A stretch of 64,000 bases of DNA. It comes from Anatilimnocola aggregata. GTDB taxonomy: Bacteria; Planctomycetota; Planctomycetia; Pirellulales; Pirellulaceae. The position numbers were made by a program, and so were the translations under genes. The stretch is taken from assembly GCF_007747655.1 (NCBI RefSeq), contig NZ_CP036274.1, positions 3,968,001 through 4,032,000 of the forward strand. Direction: 5' to 3'. The first letter of the stretch is position 1; the number at the start of each line of letters is the position of its first letter. Below the pieces are notes generated by a model, which was given only the letters and a program-made list of their open reading frames with translations, was not told the DNA's origin and searched no databases. Below are positions 15,804 to 24,662 of this stretch, in pieces.

Positions 15804-18116
15804 GCATGTGCTCGGGGATGGTCGCTTGTTTCCGTGCGGTCTGCTCCGCCAATTGCCGCGCCGTCGGACGTTCAGCCAATTCCCGCAGGGAGATTCGCTT
15901 CCGCTCGATCTTGGTCCCCGTTTCCAGATGCACGCCGAGCATGGACGCCGCCAACCGCATTTCCCACGAGACAATCGAACCAGTGGTTGTCGGGATGGTT
16001 GGGGCGAGCTTTCCATTCTTCCACCGTTCTTCCGCGGCCTTGAGTGGTAACCGGGTACTCTGCGGTGAGATGCTCAGACAATAACCGGTGCCGGTTGGGC
16101 TCCGTCCCGAAGATCGACAGACAGCTCCGGTCGCCCATAGCCACGGCAAGGCGGGCGAAAACAAAACGTCTTCCAGTAGTTCGTGTCGTAGGTCACATGG
16201 CGGCAGGCACGTTTTCCGTAGGTGCTTGGGATCCGCCAGTTGTGGCCGACGCGTTCGCCCGGTTGCCGCTTGTACTCGGCGAAGGGGACGCTCGCGGCGC
16301 CGACGTACCGCCCGTGACTCGGCATCAGCACACCACCGAACGTCGAGCGGCGGCAGAATTCGTACACCGTATCCGTCGAAGCGCGCCAGTTCGCATCGAT
16401 CAGGCAGGCTCCGATCCTGAGGATGCCACCACCTTCTTGCTGCCATTCGCGGCCGAGCAGGTCTGCCGTCAGTCCTTGCAGTCCGGCGAAGATTGCTCCT
16501 TCCTGAGCGGTGCCGGGTGCCACGGACAGTAGCGTGGGGTTGGCGTCTCGCAGGGTGAAGTAATCGCGACGCTGGTCCGGATAGCTGCCGTAGTCGATGA
16601 CGTAACCCGAGAAGTCTTCGGTCCATGCGCACACGAGGTAGTACAGCAGGTTGACTTGGACGTCGATGTAGGCGGTAAGCTGCGTGCAACTGCTCGGAAC
16701 CGTGGCTCGCGGCATCCGGTTAAGCTTGGCGGCGATATCTTCTGCGGACAGGAGAGTGGAAAACGGAACCGCTTCGGGGAGCGGCTCATTGTGGTATTCC
16801 GCGAAGAAAGCTGCTTCGTTCTGCAGCCTGAGGTTCATCGCATGTTGAATGGCGGAGGCTTCGTCCTCGTTGAACCGGGCTGGCCGGGCGATCCGAGCAC
16901 CAGCATCCATTTCAGTTTGATGCTCGATGTAGAACGCGGTCGCGTTGTACAGACCGAGCTCGGCCCTGAGTCCATCTGCCCGAAGCTGAGCGTATTCTTC
17001 CCACAGCTTCTCGTTGGTGGGGAACGAGTAGATCATCTTCGTTCGCTCACCCTGCCACTGCGGATGCTTGTCGCGGTCGAGGATGCGATCTGCCATGTCA
17101 CCGGGACGGATCACCGTGCAGGGCATGATGCCCGAGATCTTCTGACCGGGACCAGCCAGGCCAAGGACGGCGCCAGCGAGAATGCTTTCACGCTGAGCAC
17201 ATTGACTGAGGGACCGGGCGGATTCATCGGTCTGCGGGTCATCGAGAACTACCAGCGACGGACGAACCGTCTGACCATCGGCACGCTTGTGCTTCATGCC
17301 ACGGATGCGACCCGTGAGGCCGGCCACCTTGATCACCGCGGCGCTGGCGGGACTCGCGGGCATCGTGGGCAGAACGATTTCCTTCGCCGTCCAACTGATG
17401 TGGGTGCGTTCACCCTGGTAGAGCTGACCGCTGCACCGGTTGGCGATTCCGTCCAGTGCGCGAATCGGATAGACCACTTCGGGGTAGTCTTCCAGGAGCA
17501 GATCGTTCCCTTCGAGCTCGGTCTTGATCGACTCCAGCATCTCGGCGGCATGCCCTTCGTCCGAGCCGATCAGACACACGAACTGTCGGTGCCCGAAGAG
17601 GAGTGCCCAGATACACGCGACTTCGCAGAGGCTACTCTTGCCGGAGCCACGCGGCATCGCCATCGCGAACAGGCCACCTTCAATCACCGCCTTCTGGATC
17701 TTGCGAATGACTTTCAGGTGGTCGTCCGACCAAGGATGGTGAAACGTGGTGTGAAAGTACTCTTCACAGAAGAACTGGAAGTCGTCCTGGGCGCGGGCCT
17801 TCCGCTGGGGATTCACAACCTCAGGTAGTTCACCGATATCGCGACCAGCGAGGGACAATGCAGCGTTACGTGCTCGGGCTCGGTCTTTCAGTTCCTCATA
17901 CGGATCGACTTCGAACTCGGGTTTGGGAGCGTGCGTCTGCTCGACGAGCCAACCGACGTAGCGGAGCAGATCGACGTGCTGACCATCACCGATCCGTAAG
18001 CCTGCGCGGTTGCGATGGCGCAGGAGCTGTCGTTCGCTGATCACTTCACCGAGCGTGGTGGAGTTGAGCAGGCGGCAGAGTTCGCCGGGGCGGAGTTTGC
18101 GTGGATCAGCTACCAC
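15793..18116 (-). pseudogene. Phage terminase large subunit (GpA-like), broken by two frameshifts
   Basis: GTG 18116 opens 680 codons. Residues 1-65 are an N-terminal extension ending LLRYVGWLVEQTHAP. The ATPase follows: Walker A MPRGSGKSS at about 154-162 and Walker B-like SLVVLDDPQTDE near 285-297. The nuclease half contains LTAYIDVQVNLLYYLVCAW. At about 16155 a T run is one base too long and the frame derails; the next frame continues FARLAVAMGDRSCLSIFG, RGRTVEEWKARPNHPDNHWF and DCLVGNAV. A second extra base near 15965 moves the frame again to AASMLGVHLETGTKIERKRI and IPEHMRRR, ending inside the 32-bp repeat. The enzyme packages phage DNA; with no capsid genes nearby this is prophage debris. 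Confidence 0.8.
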
Positions 18117-18420
18117 TGGCCAACTCCTTCACGAGCCATGCGGCGTAATGCACCAGATTCAGGGTGCCGTCGGCGTTGGTGCGTGGCCAGACCTGCAATC
18201 GCTTCTCGAAAGCATTCAGGATCTCCGGGATGTGGTCATTAAATTGCGTGCGAGGGAGAGAAGAGGGTGCAGTCAACTCCCGGTCGTTATCCACCGACGA
18301 ACGCCAAGCACTCAAAATGCCTCCCCGGCGCGCGGTTAAGTGCGAAGCCAATGTCGCCAGCTGCACATCAGTATTTTGATTGCGATCCATGTTGCCATCC
18401 TCGATTCGGTCAGCTTGCAC
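18106..18420 (-). CDS. Chimeric ORF: RsbRD-like signalling N-terminus joined to a phage-type tail
   Basis: The N-terminal part (DVQLATLASHLTARRGGILS then AWRSSVDND and LPRTQFNDHIPEILNAFEKR) resembles the RsbRD N-terminal domain found at the start of planctomycete sensor kinases. From about residue 78 the protein changes to TNADGTLNLVHYAAWLVKEL, closely similar in style to the terminase N-terminal segment HVDLLRYVGWLVEQTHAP next door. The stop overlaps the terminase start by 11 bp. I infer a recombination junction near 18185, with the rest of the kinase lost. The likely original start is the ATG of MDRNQNTD at about 18390. 18421-18942 upstream holds no gene I can support. Confidence 0.5.
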   Translation of the reverse strand: MQADRIEDGNMDRNQNTDVQLATLASHLTARRGGILSAWRSSVDNDRELTAPSSLPRTQFNDHIPEILNAFEKRLQVWPRTNADGTLNLVHYAAWLVKELASGS

Positions 18421-18942
18421 GCCCGCGATCCCACCGGAGTCTTTAAGCTTAGCGGTTAGCTGAGAACCTCATTCTACCGCGTTCCTGGATTCAGGTTCGA
18501 CACCATCTAGTTGTCAGCCGGGCAGCGGCCACCCGCTTCCACAGCGTAAGCACCGAATCGCCTTGTCCCGCATTGAAATCGACGGCTATGCGGCGGCATG
18601 CAAACTGCTTCGGACCGACGCGGCAACTGCAAATCGGTCGATGTGAGCTGCGCGACCCACTAGAGACGCTGAAATGGTCGGGGGGAGCAAGCCAATTTTA
18701 GCCGTGCGCGTTCGCCGGTCTGGGTTGTCCTCCACGAGCGACGGGTGGAATCGCACCTATCCGATTCAATCGTTTCGTACACGTTGAGGCCAACCTTGGT
18801 ATCTTGAAGGCCAACCTTACGCGGCAAATTAGAGTGCGCGCAGATGCGGGACGATTTCAATACACCGCCGCAACAAGGCGATTGACGCCAACTGTAGGCG
18901 GTATTTACGACGAGAAGTCGGATCAGATTTAGTGATGTGCAC

Positions 18943-19365
18943 ATGACCTCCACTTCGCCCACGACATGGGAGCTGGCGCGGCGATTAATCGCCCTCGAAG
19001 CTCCGCGCGATGCTGGGCCAGATGCGAGCGACAGCCAAGCAGGTCGCGTCTGTGAAAAGTTAAGGCAGCCGCTCGCCCGATTTGCCGGCGTCGCTGGCTA
19101 TCGCTCTCTGATTTCGCGGGCGGTCGCGATGGCGAAGGCCAAAGCCCCTTTGCTTGAACCGTTGCAGGTCCAGCCGGACGGCTCCTTGCAGGGCTTCCAT
19201 GGGGTCGAGCAAAGCGATGGCGAGTTAGGAACCGTTGTCGTGGTTTACCTGCTCAGTCTGCTGGTGGAGTTTATTGGCACGCCTCTGACAATCAGTCTGG
19301 TACGCGACGCGTGGCCTGACGCTTCGTTAGATGAGCTGGAATGGGGAGCGGAGGAAAAATCGTGA
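18943..19365 (+). CDS. Hypothetical protein preceding a KaiC-like ATPase
   Basis: 140 aa from ATG 18943; a GTG two codons earlier is possible but less likely. Soluble and mixed alpha/beta in appearance, with a central GYRSLISRAVAMAKAKAPLL helix and a hydrophobic segment VVVVYLLSLLVEFIGTPLTI that could be a buried core helix or a membrane segment. I do not recognise a named family. Its stop overlaps the GTG start of the KaiC-like gene (GTGA), so the two are translationally coupled and probably act together in signalling. Confidence 0.65.
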   Translation: MTSTSPTTWELARRLIALEAPRDAGPDASDSQAGRVCEKLRQPLARFAGVAGYRSLISRAVAMAKAKAPLLEPLQVQPDGSLQGFHGVEQSDGELGTVVVVYLLSLLVEFIGTPLTISLVRDAWPDASLDELEWGAEEKS

Positions 19366-20882
19366 GCGCAGACGATCCGGTGAAGATCCGAAAGCTGTCG
19401 ACGGGAGTGCCAGGCTTCGATGAGATCCTAGGTGGCGGGCTGCCTGAGTACTCGTTCAATATCATTGCGGGCTCGCCCGGGGGCGGAAAGACGACTCTTG
19501 CGCACCAGGTGATGTTCGCGAATGCCACACCAGAGCGGCCAGCGCTGTACTTTACCGTGCTGGGCGAGCCGCCGATCAAAATGCTCCGGTACCAGCAGCA
19601 GTTCAGTTTCTTCGACCGGACAAAACTGAACACCGCGGTCCGCTTCATCAATCTGAGCGAGGTGGTGCTGGAGAAAGATCTGGACGCAGTGCTGACGGCA
19701 ATCGTCAAAGAGGTCGAGGCCGCAAACCCCGGCATCGTCGTCGTGGACTCATTCCGCACGGTGGTTCGCAAGGCCACGGGCGGCACTGGCGAGGCAGACC
19801 TGCAAGCCTTTGTCCAACGGCTGGCATTGCATCTGACGAGTTGGCAGGCGACGACATTTCTCATTGGGGAGTATACCGAGGGGGAAATTCGCGATAATCC
19901 GGTGTTCACCGTGGCCGACGGTCTGTTCTGGCTCTCCCAACAGGTGGAGCGGAACTCGATCGTGCGGAAACTTCAAATCATGAAGCTCCGGGGCCAGGCA
20001 TCCGTGCCAGGGTTGCACACGCTACGCATCACTGCCGATGGGATCCAGACCTTCCCGCGTACCTTCGGTCTGACGGGGCGGAGGAAGAGAACTCACGAAC
20101 AGCGGCGGTTATCATCCGGGATCACCGAACTGGACTCGATGCTCGGCGGCGGAATTCCGGAAGGAGACAGCCTGCTCATCGCCGGGCCCTCGGGTTCGGG
20201 GAAGTCAGTCTTCGCCACTCAGTTCATCGCCGAGGGCCTGCGTCTGGGGGAGTCTGGGATCGTCGCAATTTTCGAGGAACGCCCGGAGGAGTATGCAGGG
20301 CGAGCCGAGACTTTAGGGATGGATTTCGAGACGCCGCAACAAAACGGCAAGCTGAGCATTCTCTATCTCCGGCCGCTCGACCTCTCGGTCGATGAGACGA
20401 TGCGTGAAATTATCGATGCCGTGGAGCGTACCGGGGCGAAGCGGCTAGTGATCGACTCGCTGGCTGGGTTCGAACTGGCACTGGCGCCCGGCTTCCGGGA
20501 AGACTTCCGCGAGTCGCTCTATCGGATGATCGGGGCGCTGACACGGACCGGCGTTACCATTGTCAGCACCGTGGAGTTGGTCGAGAGCTTCACCGAGCTA
20601 GCGCTCAGCCCCTATTCGATCTCGTTCCTTAGCGATGACATTATCCGCTTGCGCTACGTCGAGATTGAAGGCCAACTTCGCAAGGTCCTGATGGTCGTCA
20701 AGATGCGCGGCGGCAATCACAGCAAGGACATTCGCGAGTACGAGATTACGTCGAACGGTTTACAGATCGGCGAACGGTTGAAAGGTTATCGCGGCCTAAT
20801 AACGGGTGTTCCCGAACGACTCACCGGAGGATCTAGCGACGACGGCGAAGAGACCACTAGTACGCAGGACAGCAAAGAATAG
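19362..20882 (+). CDS. KaiC-like circadian-clock-type ATPase with two RecA domains
   Basis: 506 aa from GTG 19362, preferred over ATG 19341 because GGAGG precedes it and it overlaps the upstream stop. Two tandem KaiC/RecA domains: LSTGVPGFDEILGGGLPE with Walker A GSPGGGKTT near residues 40-50, and LSSGITELDSMLGGGIPE with Walker A GPSGSGKS near 280-287. Walker B-like strands are GIVVVDSF and RLVIDSL; KaiC-type FEERPEEY follows the second domain. It ends REYEITSNGLQIGERL, as many KaiC relatives do. KaiC itself autophosphorylates; non-cyanobacterial relatives act in stress or light signalling. The histidine kinase directly downstream is the likely partner. Confidence 0.9.
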   Translation: MSADDPVKIRKLSTGVPGFDEILGGGLPEYSFNIIAGSPGGGKTTLAHQVMFANATPERPALYFTVLGEPPIKMLRYQQQFSFFDRTKLNTAVRFINLSEVVLEKDLDAVLTAIVKEVEAANPGIVVVDSFRTVVRKATGGTGEADLQAFVQRLALHLTSWQATTFLIGEYTEGEIRDNPVFTVADGLFWLSQQVERNSIVRKLQIMKLRGQASVPGLHTLRITADGIQTFPRTFGLTGRRKRTHEQRRLSSGITELDSMLGGGIPEGDSLLIAGPSGSGKSVFATQFIAEGLRLGESGIVAIFEERPEEYAGRAETLGMDFETPQQNGKLSILYLRPLDLSVDETMREIIDAVERTGAKRLVIDSLAGFELALAPGFREDFRESLYRMIGALTRTGVTIVSTVELVESFTELALSPYSISFLSDDIIRLRYVEIEGQLRKVLMVVKMRGGNHSKDIREYEITSNGLQIGERLKGYRGLITGVPERLTGGSSDDGEETTSTQDSKE

Positions 20883-20891
20883 GAGGGGGTA

Positions 20892-22505
20892 GTGCACACA
20901 GAACCCGACTGCGATGCCGTGGAGCACGTGCCGCCAATTCCCCGACTCTGCCGGTACTTGTCCGAATTGTCGCCTCAGCCGATGGTGGCCGTGGATGGGA
21001 CAACGCATATCGTGTCGTATGTGAATCCCGCGTTCATCCAGCTGGTCGGGAAAGCGGGAACGGATCTCGTTGGCCGGCCATTTGCCGATGCAGTCCCCGA
21101 GGGAGCCCGGAACGGATGCCTGGAACTGCTCGACCGTGTCTTTCGCACCGGTGTCGCCGAAAATCTGGGGGAGCAGGAACACCGCCAACTGCAGCCCCAA
21201 CCCGTTTATTGGTCATACGCGATGTGGGCGATCCTAGGCGCAAACGAGCAACCGGTCGGCGTCATGATCCAGGTAACGGATACCACCGAGACCGCGCTTT
21301 TCCGTCAGAAGTCTGTTGCGATGAACGAGTCCCTCCTCATCTCCGCAAAGCGGCAACATGAACTCACGGAAGTTGCGGAAGCGCTCAGTGTGAGGCTGCA
21401 GTCTGCGGTTCGCGGTCGAGACCACTTTCTCGCGGTACTAAGCCATGAGCTTCGCAATCCCCTCTCCGCGTTCAGCACCGGACTACAACTCCTCAAGCTG
21501 AGTGCAGGGGATCTGGACCTGGCAGAAAATACCAGAGACATGATGGAACGACAGTTGAGGCAGATGTTGCGATTAGTCGACGACTTGCTCGACATCAGCC
21601 GCATCACGACAGGCAAATTGAAACTCCACAAGGAGAGTGTTGGGCTTGCGTCAGTCGTGCGTGATGCCGTGGAGGCAAGCCGCGCGCAAATCGAGAGTGG
21701 GGGTCACCACTTGACCGTTACGCTACCGCCGAGCCCGATCATGCTCGACGGCGACCCTGCTCGACTCTCCCAAGTATTCCTGAACTTACTGAACAACGCT
21801 GCCAAATACAGTGAGCCGGGCGGGAGCATCCAGCTAACCGCCAGGCTAGATGGTAGCGAAGTTGAGATCAGCGTTCGGGACAAAGGAATCGGAATCCCCG
21901 CAGCGAAACTCCCTCACATTTTTGAAGCGTTTGTGCAAGTGGACACATCATGGCGACGCACGCAGGGCGGGATGGGAATCGGATTGTCGCTAGTTAAAGA
22001 ATTCGTCGAACTGCACGGCGGACGAGTAGAGGTTCGCAGTGAGGGTCTCGGACAAGGCAGCGAGTTCCTCGTGCGCTTTCCAGTATTTGTGGGCGCTGCC
22101 GTCGAGCCGATCGACCGCTTAGAGATCCCGAGCGGGCCGCGCCGACGCATCCTTGTAGTGGACGATAACAGGGACGCAGCGGCAACGCTTGCCATGATGC
22201 TGAAAATCATGGGACACGAGGTACGAAAGGCGGATGAAGGAGAGGCGGCTGTGACCGCCGCGGAGGAATTCCGACCGGAACTAGTTCTGATGGATCTGGG
22301 GATGCCAAACGTGGACGGCTTTGAAGCTGCCCGCCGCATTCGGGCACAGCCGTGGGGGCAAAAAATAATCCTCGTAGCCCTTACTGGATGGGGCGCTGAG
22401 CGTGACCGACAGCGAACGCAGGAGGCCGGGTTCAATCGGCACCTCGTCAAGCCTGTGGAGATGGACGCACTGATGAGAATGCTCGCGGAAATGCCACTTT
22501 CTTGA
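20892..22505 (+). CDS. Hybrid sensor histidine kinase (PAS-HisKA-HATPase-receiver)
   Basis: 537 aa from a GTG preceded by AGGAGG. A PAS domain occupies roughly residues 20-120 (PQPMVAVDGTTHIVSYVNPA). HisKA carries the phosphoacceptor His in FLAVLSHELRNPLS, followed by an HATPase domain with NLLNNAAKYS (N box), VRDKGIGIP (G1) and GGMGIGLSLV (G2). The C-terminal receiver has the acidic pair in ILVVDDN, phosphoacceptor Asp in LVLMDLGMP and Lys in HLVKPVE, so it looks functional. There is no membrane segment: a cytoplasmic sensor. Nine bp separate it from the KaiC-like gene, indicating an operon. Confidence 0.93.
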   Translation: MHTEPDCDAVEHVPPIPRLCRYLSELSPQPMVAVDGTTHIVSYVNPAFIQLVGKAGTDLVGRPFADAVPEGARNGCLELLDRVFRTGVAENLGEQEHRQLQPQPVYWSYAMWAILGANEQPVGVMIQVTDTTETALFRQKSVAMNESLLISAKRQHELTEVAEALSVRLQSAVRGRDHFLAVLSHELRNPLSAFSTGLQLLKLSAGDLDLAENTRDMMERQLRQMLRLVDDLLDISRITTGKLKLHKESVGLASVVRDAVEASRAQIESGGHHLTVTLPPSPIMLDGDPARLSQVFLNLLNNAAKYSEPGGSIQLTARLDGSEVEISVRDKGIGIPAAKLPHIFEAFVQVDTSWRRTQGGMGIGLSLVKEFVELHGGRVEVRSEGLGQGSEFLVRFPVFVGAAVEPIDRLEIPSGPRRRILVVDDNRDAAATLAMMLKIMGHEVRKADEGEAAVTAAEEFRPELVLMDLGMPNVDGFEAARRIRAQPWGQKIILVALTGWGAERDRQRTQEAGFNRHLVKPVEMDALMRMLAEMPLS

Positions 22506-22717
22506 CATGACCGTTTGATCTGAACAAAACGCGCGATTTCAAGATTCTTACGGGGAACTTCTGCCGCAAATAATTGACGCTTCGGTCGGCCACGCCAGTT
22601 GCAGCTCGGCCGTTGTTGCCCGCCAGGTTGAGACTTGCCAGGGTCGAATTGGATGATTTGAAAGTGCAGCAGGTGAGATCACAATAAACGGCACCAATTG
22701 CCTTTTGTTTGCAAAAC

Positions 22718-23413
22718 TCAAATGCTCGCTCCGAATAGAGCACCTACACCCGCGGTGAGCGCCATGGCGAGCACGCCCCAAAAAGTGACCCGCAGTGCGG
22801 CTTTAACCACCGGCGCGCCGCCGACGTAGGCCCCAAATCCGCCCAAGAGTGCGAGGAACAGAATCGACGTGCTGATGACCACCGGGATTAAGGCAACTCT
22901 AGGGGTGACGAGCGCCGCCAGCAGTGGCATCGCTGCACCGACGGCGAAAGTAGCCGCCGAGGCGAAGGCCGCCTGCACGGGCCTGGCTGTCGTTATGTCT
23001 GAAATGCCGAGTTCGTCTCGGGCATGAGCAGTTAACGCGTCGTGAGCCATTAGTTGATTCGCGACCTGTTTTGCCAAGGACGCGTCGAGTCCTCGCTTCA
23101 CGTAGATCCCGGCCAACTCTTCCCGTTCGTTCTGATTGTCTGTCGCGAGTTCCTGGCGTTCTCGCGAAAGGTCCGCTTGCTCCGTATCCGCTTGCGAACT
23201 AACGGACACATACTCACCGGCCGCCATTGACATGGCACCCGCCACTAGACCGGCGACGCCTGTAACCAGGATGTCGCTATTCGCTGTGTTGGCTGCGGCC
23301 ACACCGACGACGAGACTTGCCGTGGAGACAATCCCATCATTGGCGCCGAGAACTGCCGCACGCAGCCAGCCAATACGATCGGTGCGATGTGTCTCTAGGT
23401 GTAATGCTCTCAA
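22718..23413 (-). CDS. VIT1/CCC1-family iron/manganese transporter-like membrane protein
   Basis: 231 aa. I start at TTG 23413 since AAGGAG precedes it by seven bases and the family homology begins right after (HRTDRIGWLRAAVLGANDGI). Family landmarks: VSTASLVVGVAAA, GLVAGAMSMAAGEYVSVSSQ with the DTEQADLSRER metal-binding helix, and two C-terminal helix pairs with a glycine-rich end (ALRVTFWGVLAMALTAGVGA). VIT1/CCC1 proteins move Fe2+ or Mn2+ out of the cytosol. 22506-22717 and 23414-23693 hold nothing I can support. Confidence 0.9.
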   Translation of the reverse strand: MRALHLETHRTDRIGWLRAAVLGANDGIVSTASLVVGVAAANTANSDILVTGVAGLVAGAMSMAAGEYVSVSSQADTEQADLSRERQELATDNQNEREELAGIYVKRGLDASLAKQVANQLMAHDALTAHARDELGISDITTARPVQAAFASAATFAVGAAMPLLAALVTPRVALIPVVISTSILFLALLGGFGAYVGGAPVVKAALRVTFWGVLAMALTAGVGALFGASI

Positions 23414-23693
23414 GTGTGTCTCCTTCGACGAATAATTGTGGACATCGTAGCACGGTGGCGCCCGATAAGTTCGTTTAGCTCGCTCCACTAAGGAACACGG
23501 CAGTCGTTGAGCACTAGTCAGGTTGTCCCGGCGAACAACCAGTGTGCACCCATCGCGCGCTGAAGTTGGCCGTAGTGCGTCTTCGCACAGTGGCCGTCCA
23601 GGTCCCACGCGCAAATCCCGCCAATTTGCGCAAAAACAAAGATCGATGCCAGCGGCGCAATTAATGCTCTGCAGTCGGGCGGAGTAACAAACC

Positions 23694-23963
23694 ATGAAAT
23701 CATCTGCGCCGATGCGAACGATGGTCAACGAGGCAGATGCCGAGTTGGCACACCAGGTGAAGCGCTCTCTGAACACGAATCGTAGCGGCTTCCAGCGAAT
23801 CGATGTCCAAGTTGATGCCGGGGCAGTCCGGCTCACAGGCTTAGTCCGCTCGTACTTCCTGCGACAGGTCGCGGTTTCGATTACAAAGCAGGTGAGTGGA
23901 GTACGACAAGTTTTGGATGAGCTCGCGGTCGATTGTAATGAGGGTGCGCACTGCACCCATTAA
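23694..23963 (+). CDS. BON-domain protein (89 aa)
   Basis: The single BON domain runs through most of the protein: ADAELAHQVKRSLNTN, FQRIDVQVDAGAVRLTGLVR, LRQVAVSITKQVSGVRQVLD. No signal peptide is evident, so it is probably cytoplasmic, unlike OsmY. BON domains bind phospholipids or small ligands and are common in osmotic and stress loci. The N-terminal MKSSAPMRTM offers a second ATG; both starts remain possible. It begins a plus-strand run of small stress-type genes. Confidence 0.75.
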   Translation: MKSSAPMRTMVNEADAELAHQVKRSLNTNRSGFQRIDVQVDAGAVRLTGLVRSYFLRQVAVSITKQVSGVRQVLDELAVDCNEGAHCTH

Positions 23964-24013
23964 GATCAAATTGGTTCTATACCTTCGCTGGGGCTTACAT
24001 AGAGAGATTTGAA

Positions 24014-24169
24014 ATGATTGGCACAGTCTTGATCGTGCTTTTGATCCTGTTTCTGCTGGGTGCGTTGCCTACTTGGCCGCACAGTCGCAGCTGGGGCTAC
24101 GGCCCGACTGGTGGCCTAGGGTTGGTGCTCATCATCGTGATCATCCTGATACTTTTGGGCAGAATCTGA
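24014..24169 (+). CDS. DUF3309-type small membrane protein (51 aa)
   Basis: ATG 24014 to TGA 24169. Two hydrophobic helices (MIGTVLIVLLILFLLGALPT and LGLVLIIVIILILLGRI) flank a short polar loop PHSRSWGYGPTGG, exactly the layout of DUF3309 proteins, which are 50-60 residues long and found in stress-related clusters of many bacteria. Function unknown. It sits between the BON gene and a coiled-coil gene on the same strand. Confidence 0.8.
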   Translation: MIGTVLIVLLILFLLGALPTWPHSRSWGYGPTGGLGLVLIIVIILILLGRI

Positions 24170-24206
24170 GCGCGGGTGTCATTCGAGGGACAGGAAAAGT
24201 GAAGTC

Positions 24207-24611
24207 ATGAGTGATAGCGTCAGTAAATTTGTTGATAGCGTCCATGAAAAACTTGAATCCCTACAAGGTCGAATGGATTCGTTAAGGGCAAACATTGGGA
24301 CAACCTGGCATTCCTTGCAGGATGAACTTGCTGAAACCGGCCAAAGGGGCGAAGAGTCGAAGCCGTCCGTCATGAAGGCTTACGCCGCCTTGGAGCAGTG
24401 GCGGAAGGACAAATTGGCCGAAGCGAAAAGCACGATCGCGCAATGGATCGAGAATCGCGAGGCTCAGAAACTCGCAACCCGCGCAGAAAAGGCAGAGGCG
24501 TGTGCAGCGCTAGCCATCCAGATCGCTCAGGCGAGCATTGACGATGCCGAACATATGATCTTGGAAGCGATCTCTGCCAGGCTGGATGCAGAAGCAGTCG
24601 CACATCACTGA
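24207..24611 (+). CDS. Coiled-coil hypothetical protein (134 aa)
   Basis: Almost entirely helical and charged: SDSVSKFVDSVHEKLESLQG, MDSLRANIGTTWHSLQDELA, then ALEQWRKDKLAEAKSTIAQW and an alanine-rich C-terminus (ACAALAIQIAQASIDDAEHM). No signal peptide, membrane helix or cysteine. Resembles small apolipoprotein-like stress proteins but I do not recognise a named family. It lies 51 bp upstream of the GH13 gene on the same strand. Confidence 0.7.
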   Translation: MSDSVSKFVDSVHEKLESLQGRMDSLRANIGTTWHSLQDELAETGQRGEESKPSVMKAYAALEQWRKDKLAEAKSTIAQWIENREAQKLATRAEKAEACAALAIQIAQASIDDAEHMILEAISARLDAEAVAHH

Positions 24612-24662
24612 CCTATTCAACTCCTGAACGAAAGACGAAGCAATTGACGGGAAGAGAGGAAC

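Noticed and set aside
16656-17828. Plus-strand 390-codon open frame opposite the terminase gene
   Set aside because: It is antisense to the terminase ATPase domain, whose Walker motifs are clear; the frame is an effect of codon bias.
22718-23956. 412-residue version of the VIT1-like protein starting at 23956
   Set aside because: The first ~180 residues have no family similarity and lie antisense to the BON gene; a ribosome site and the homology both support the TTG start at 23413.
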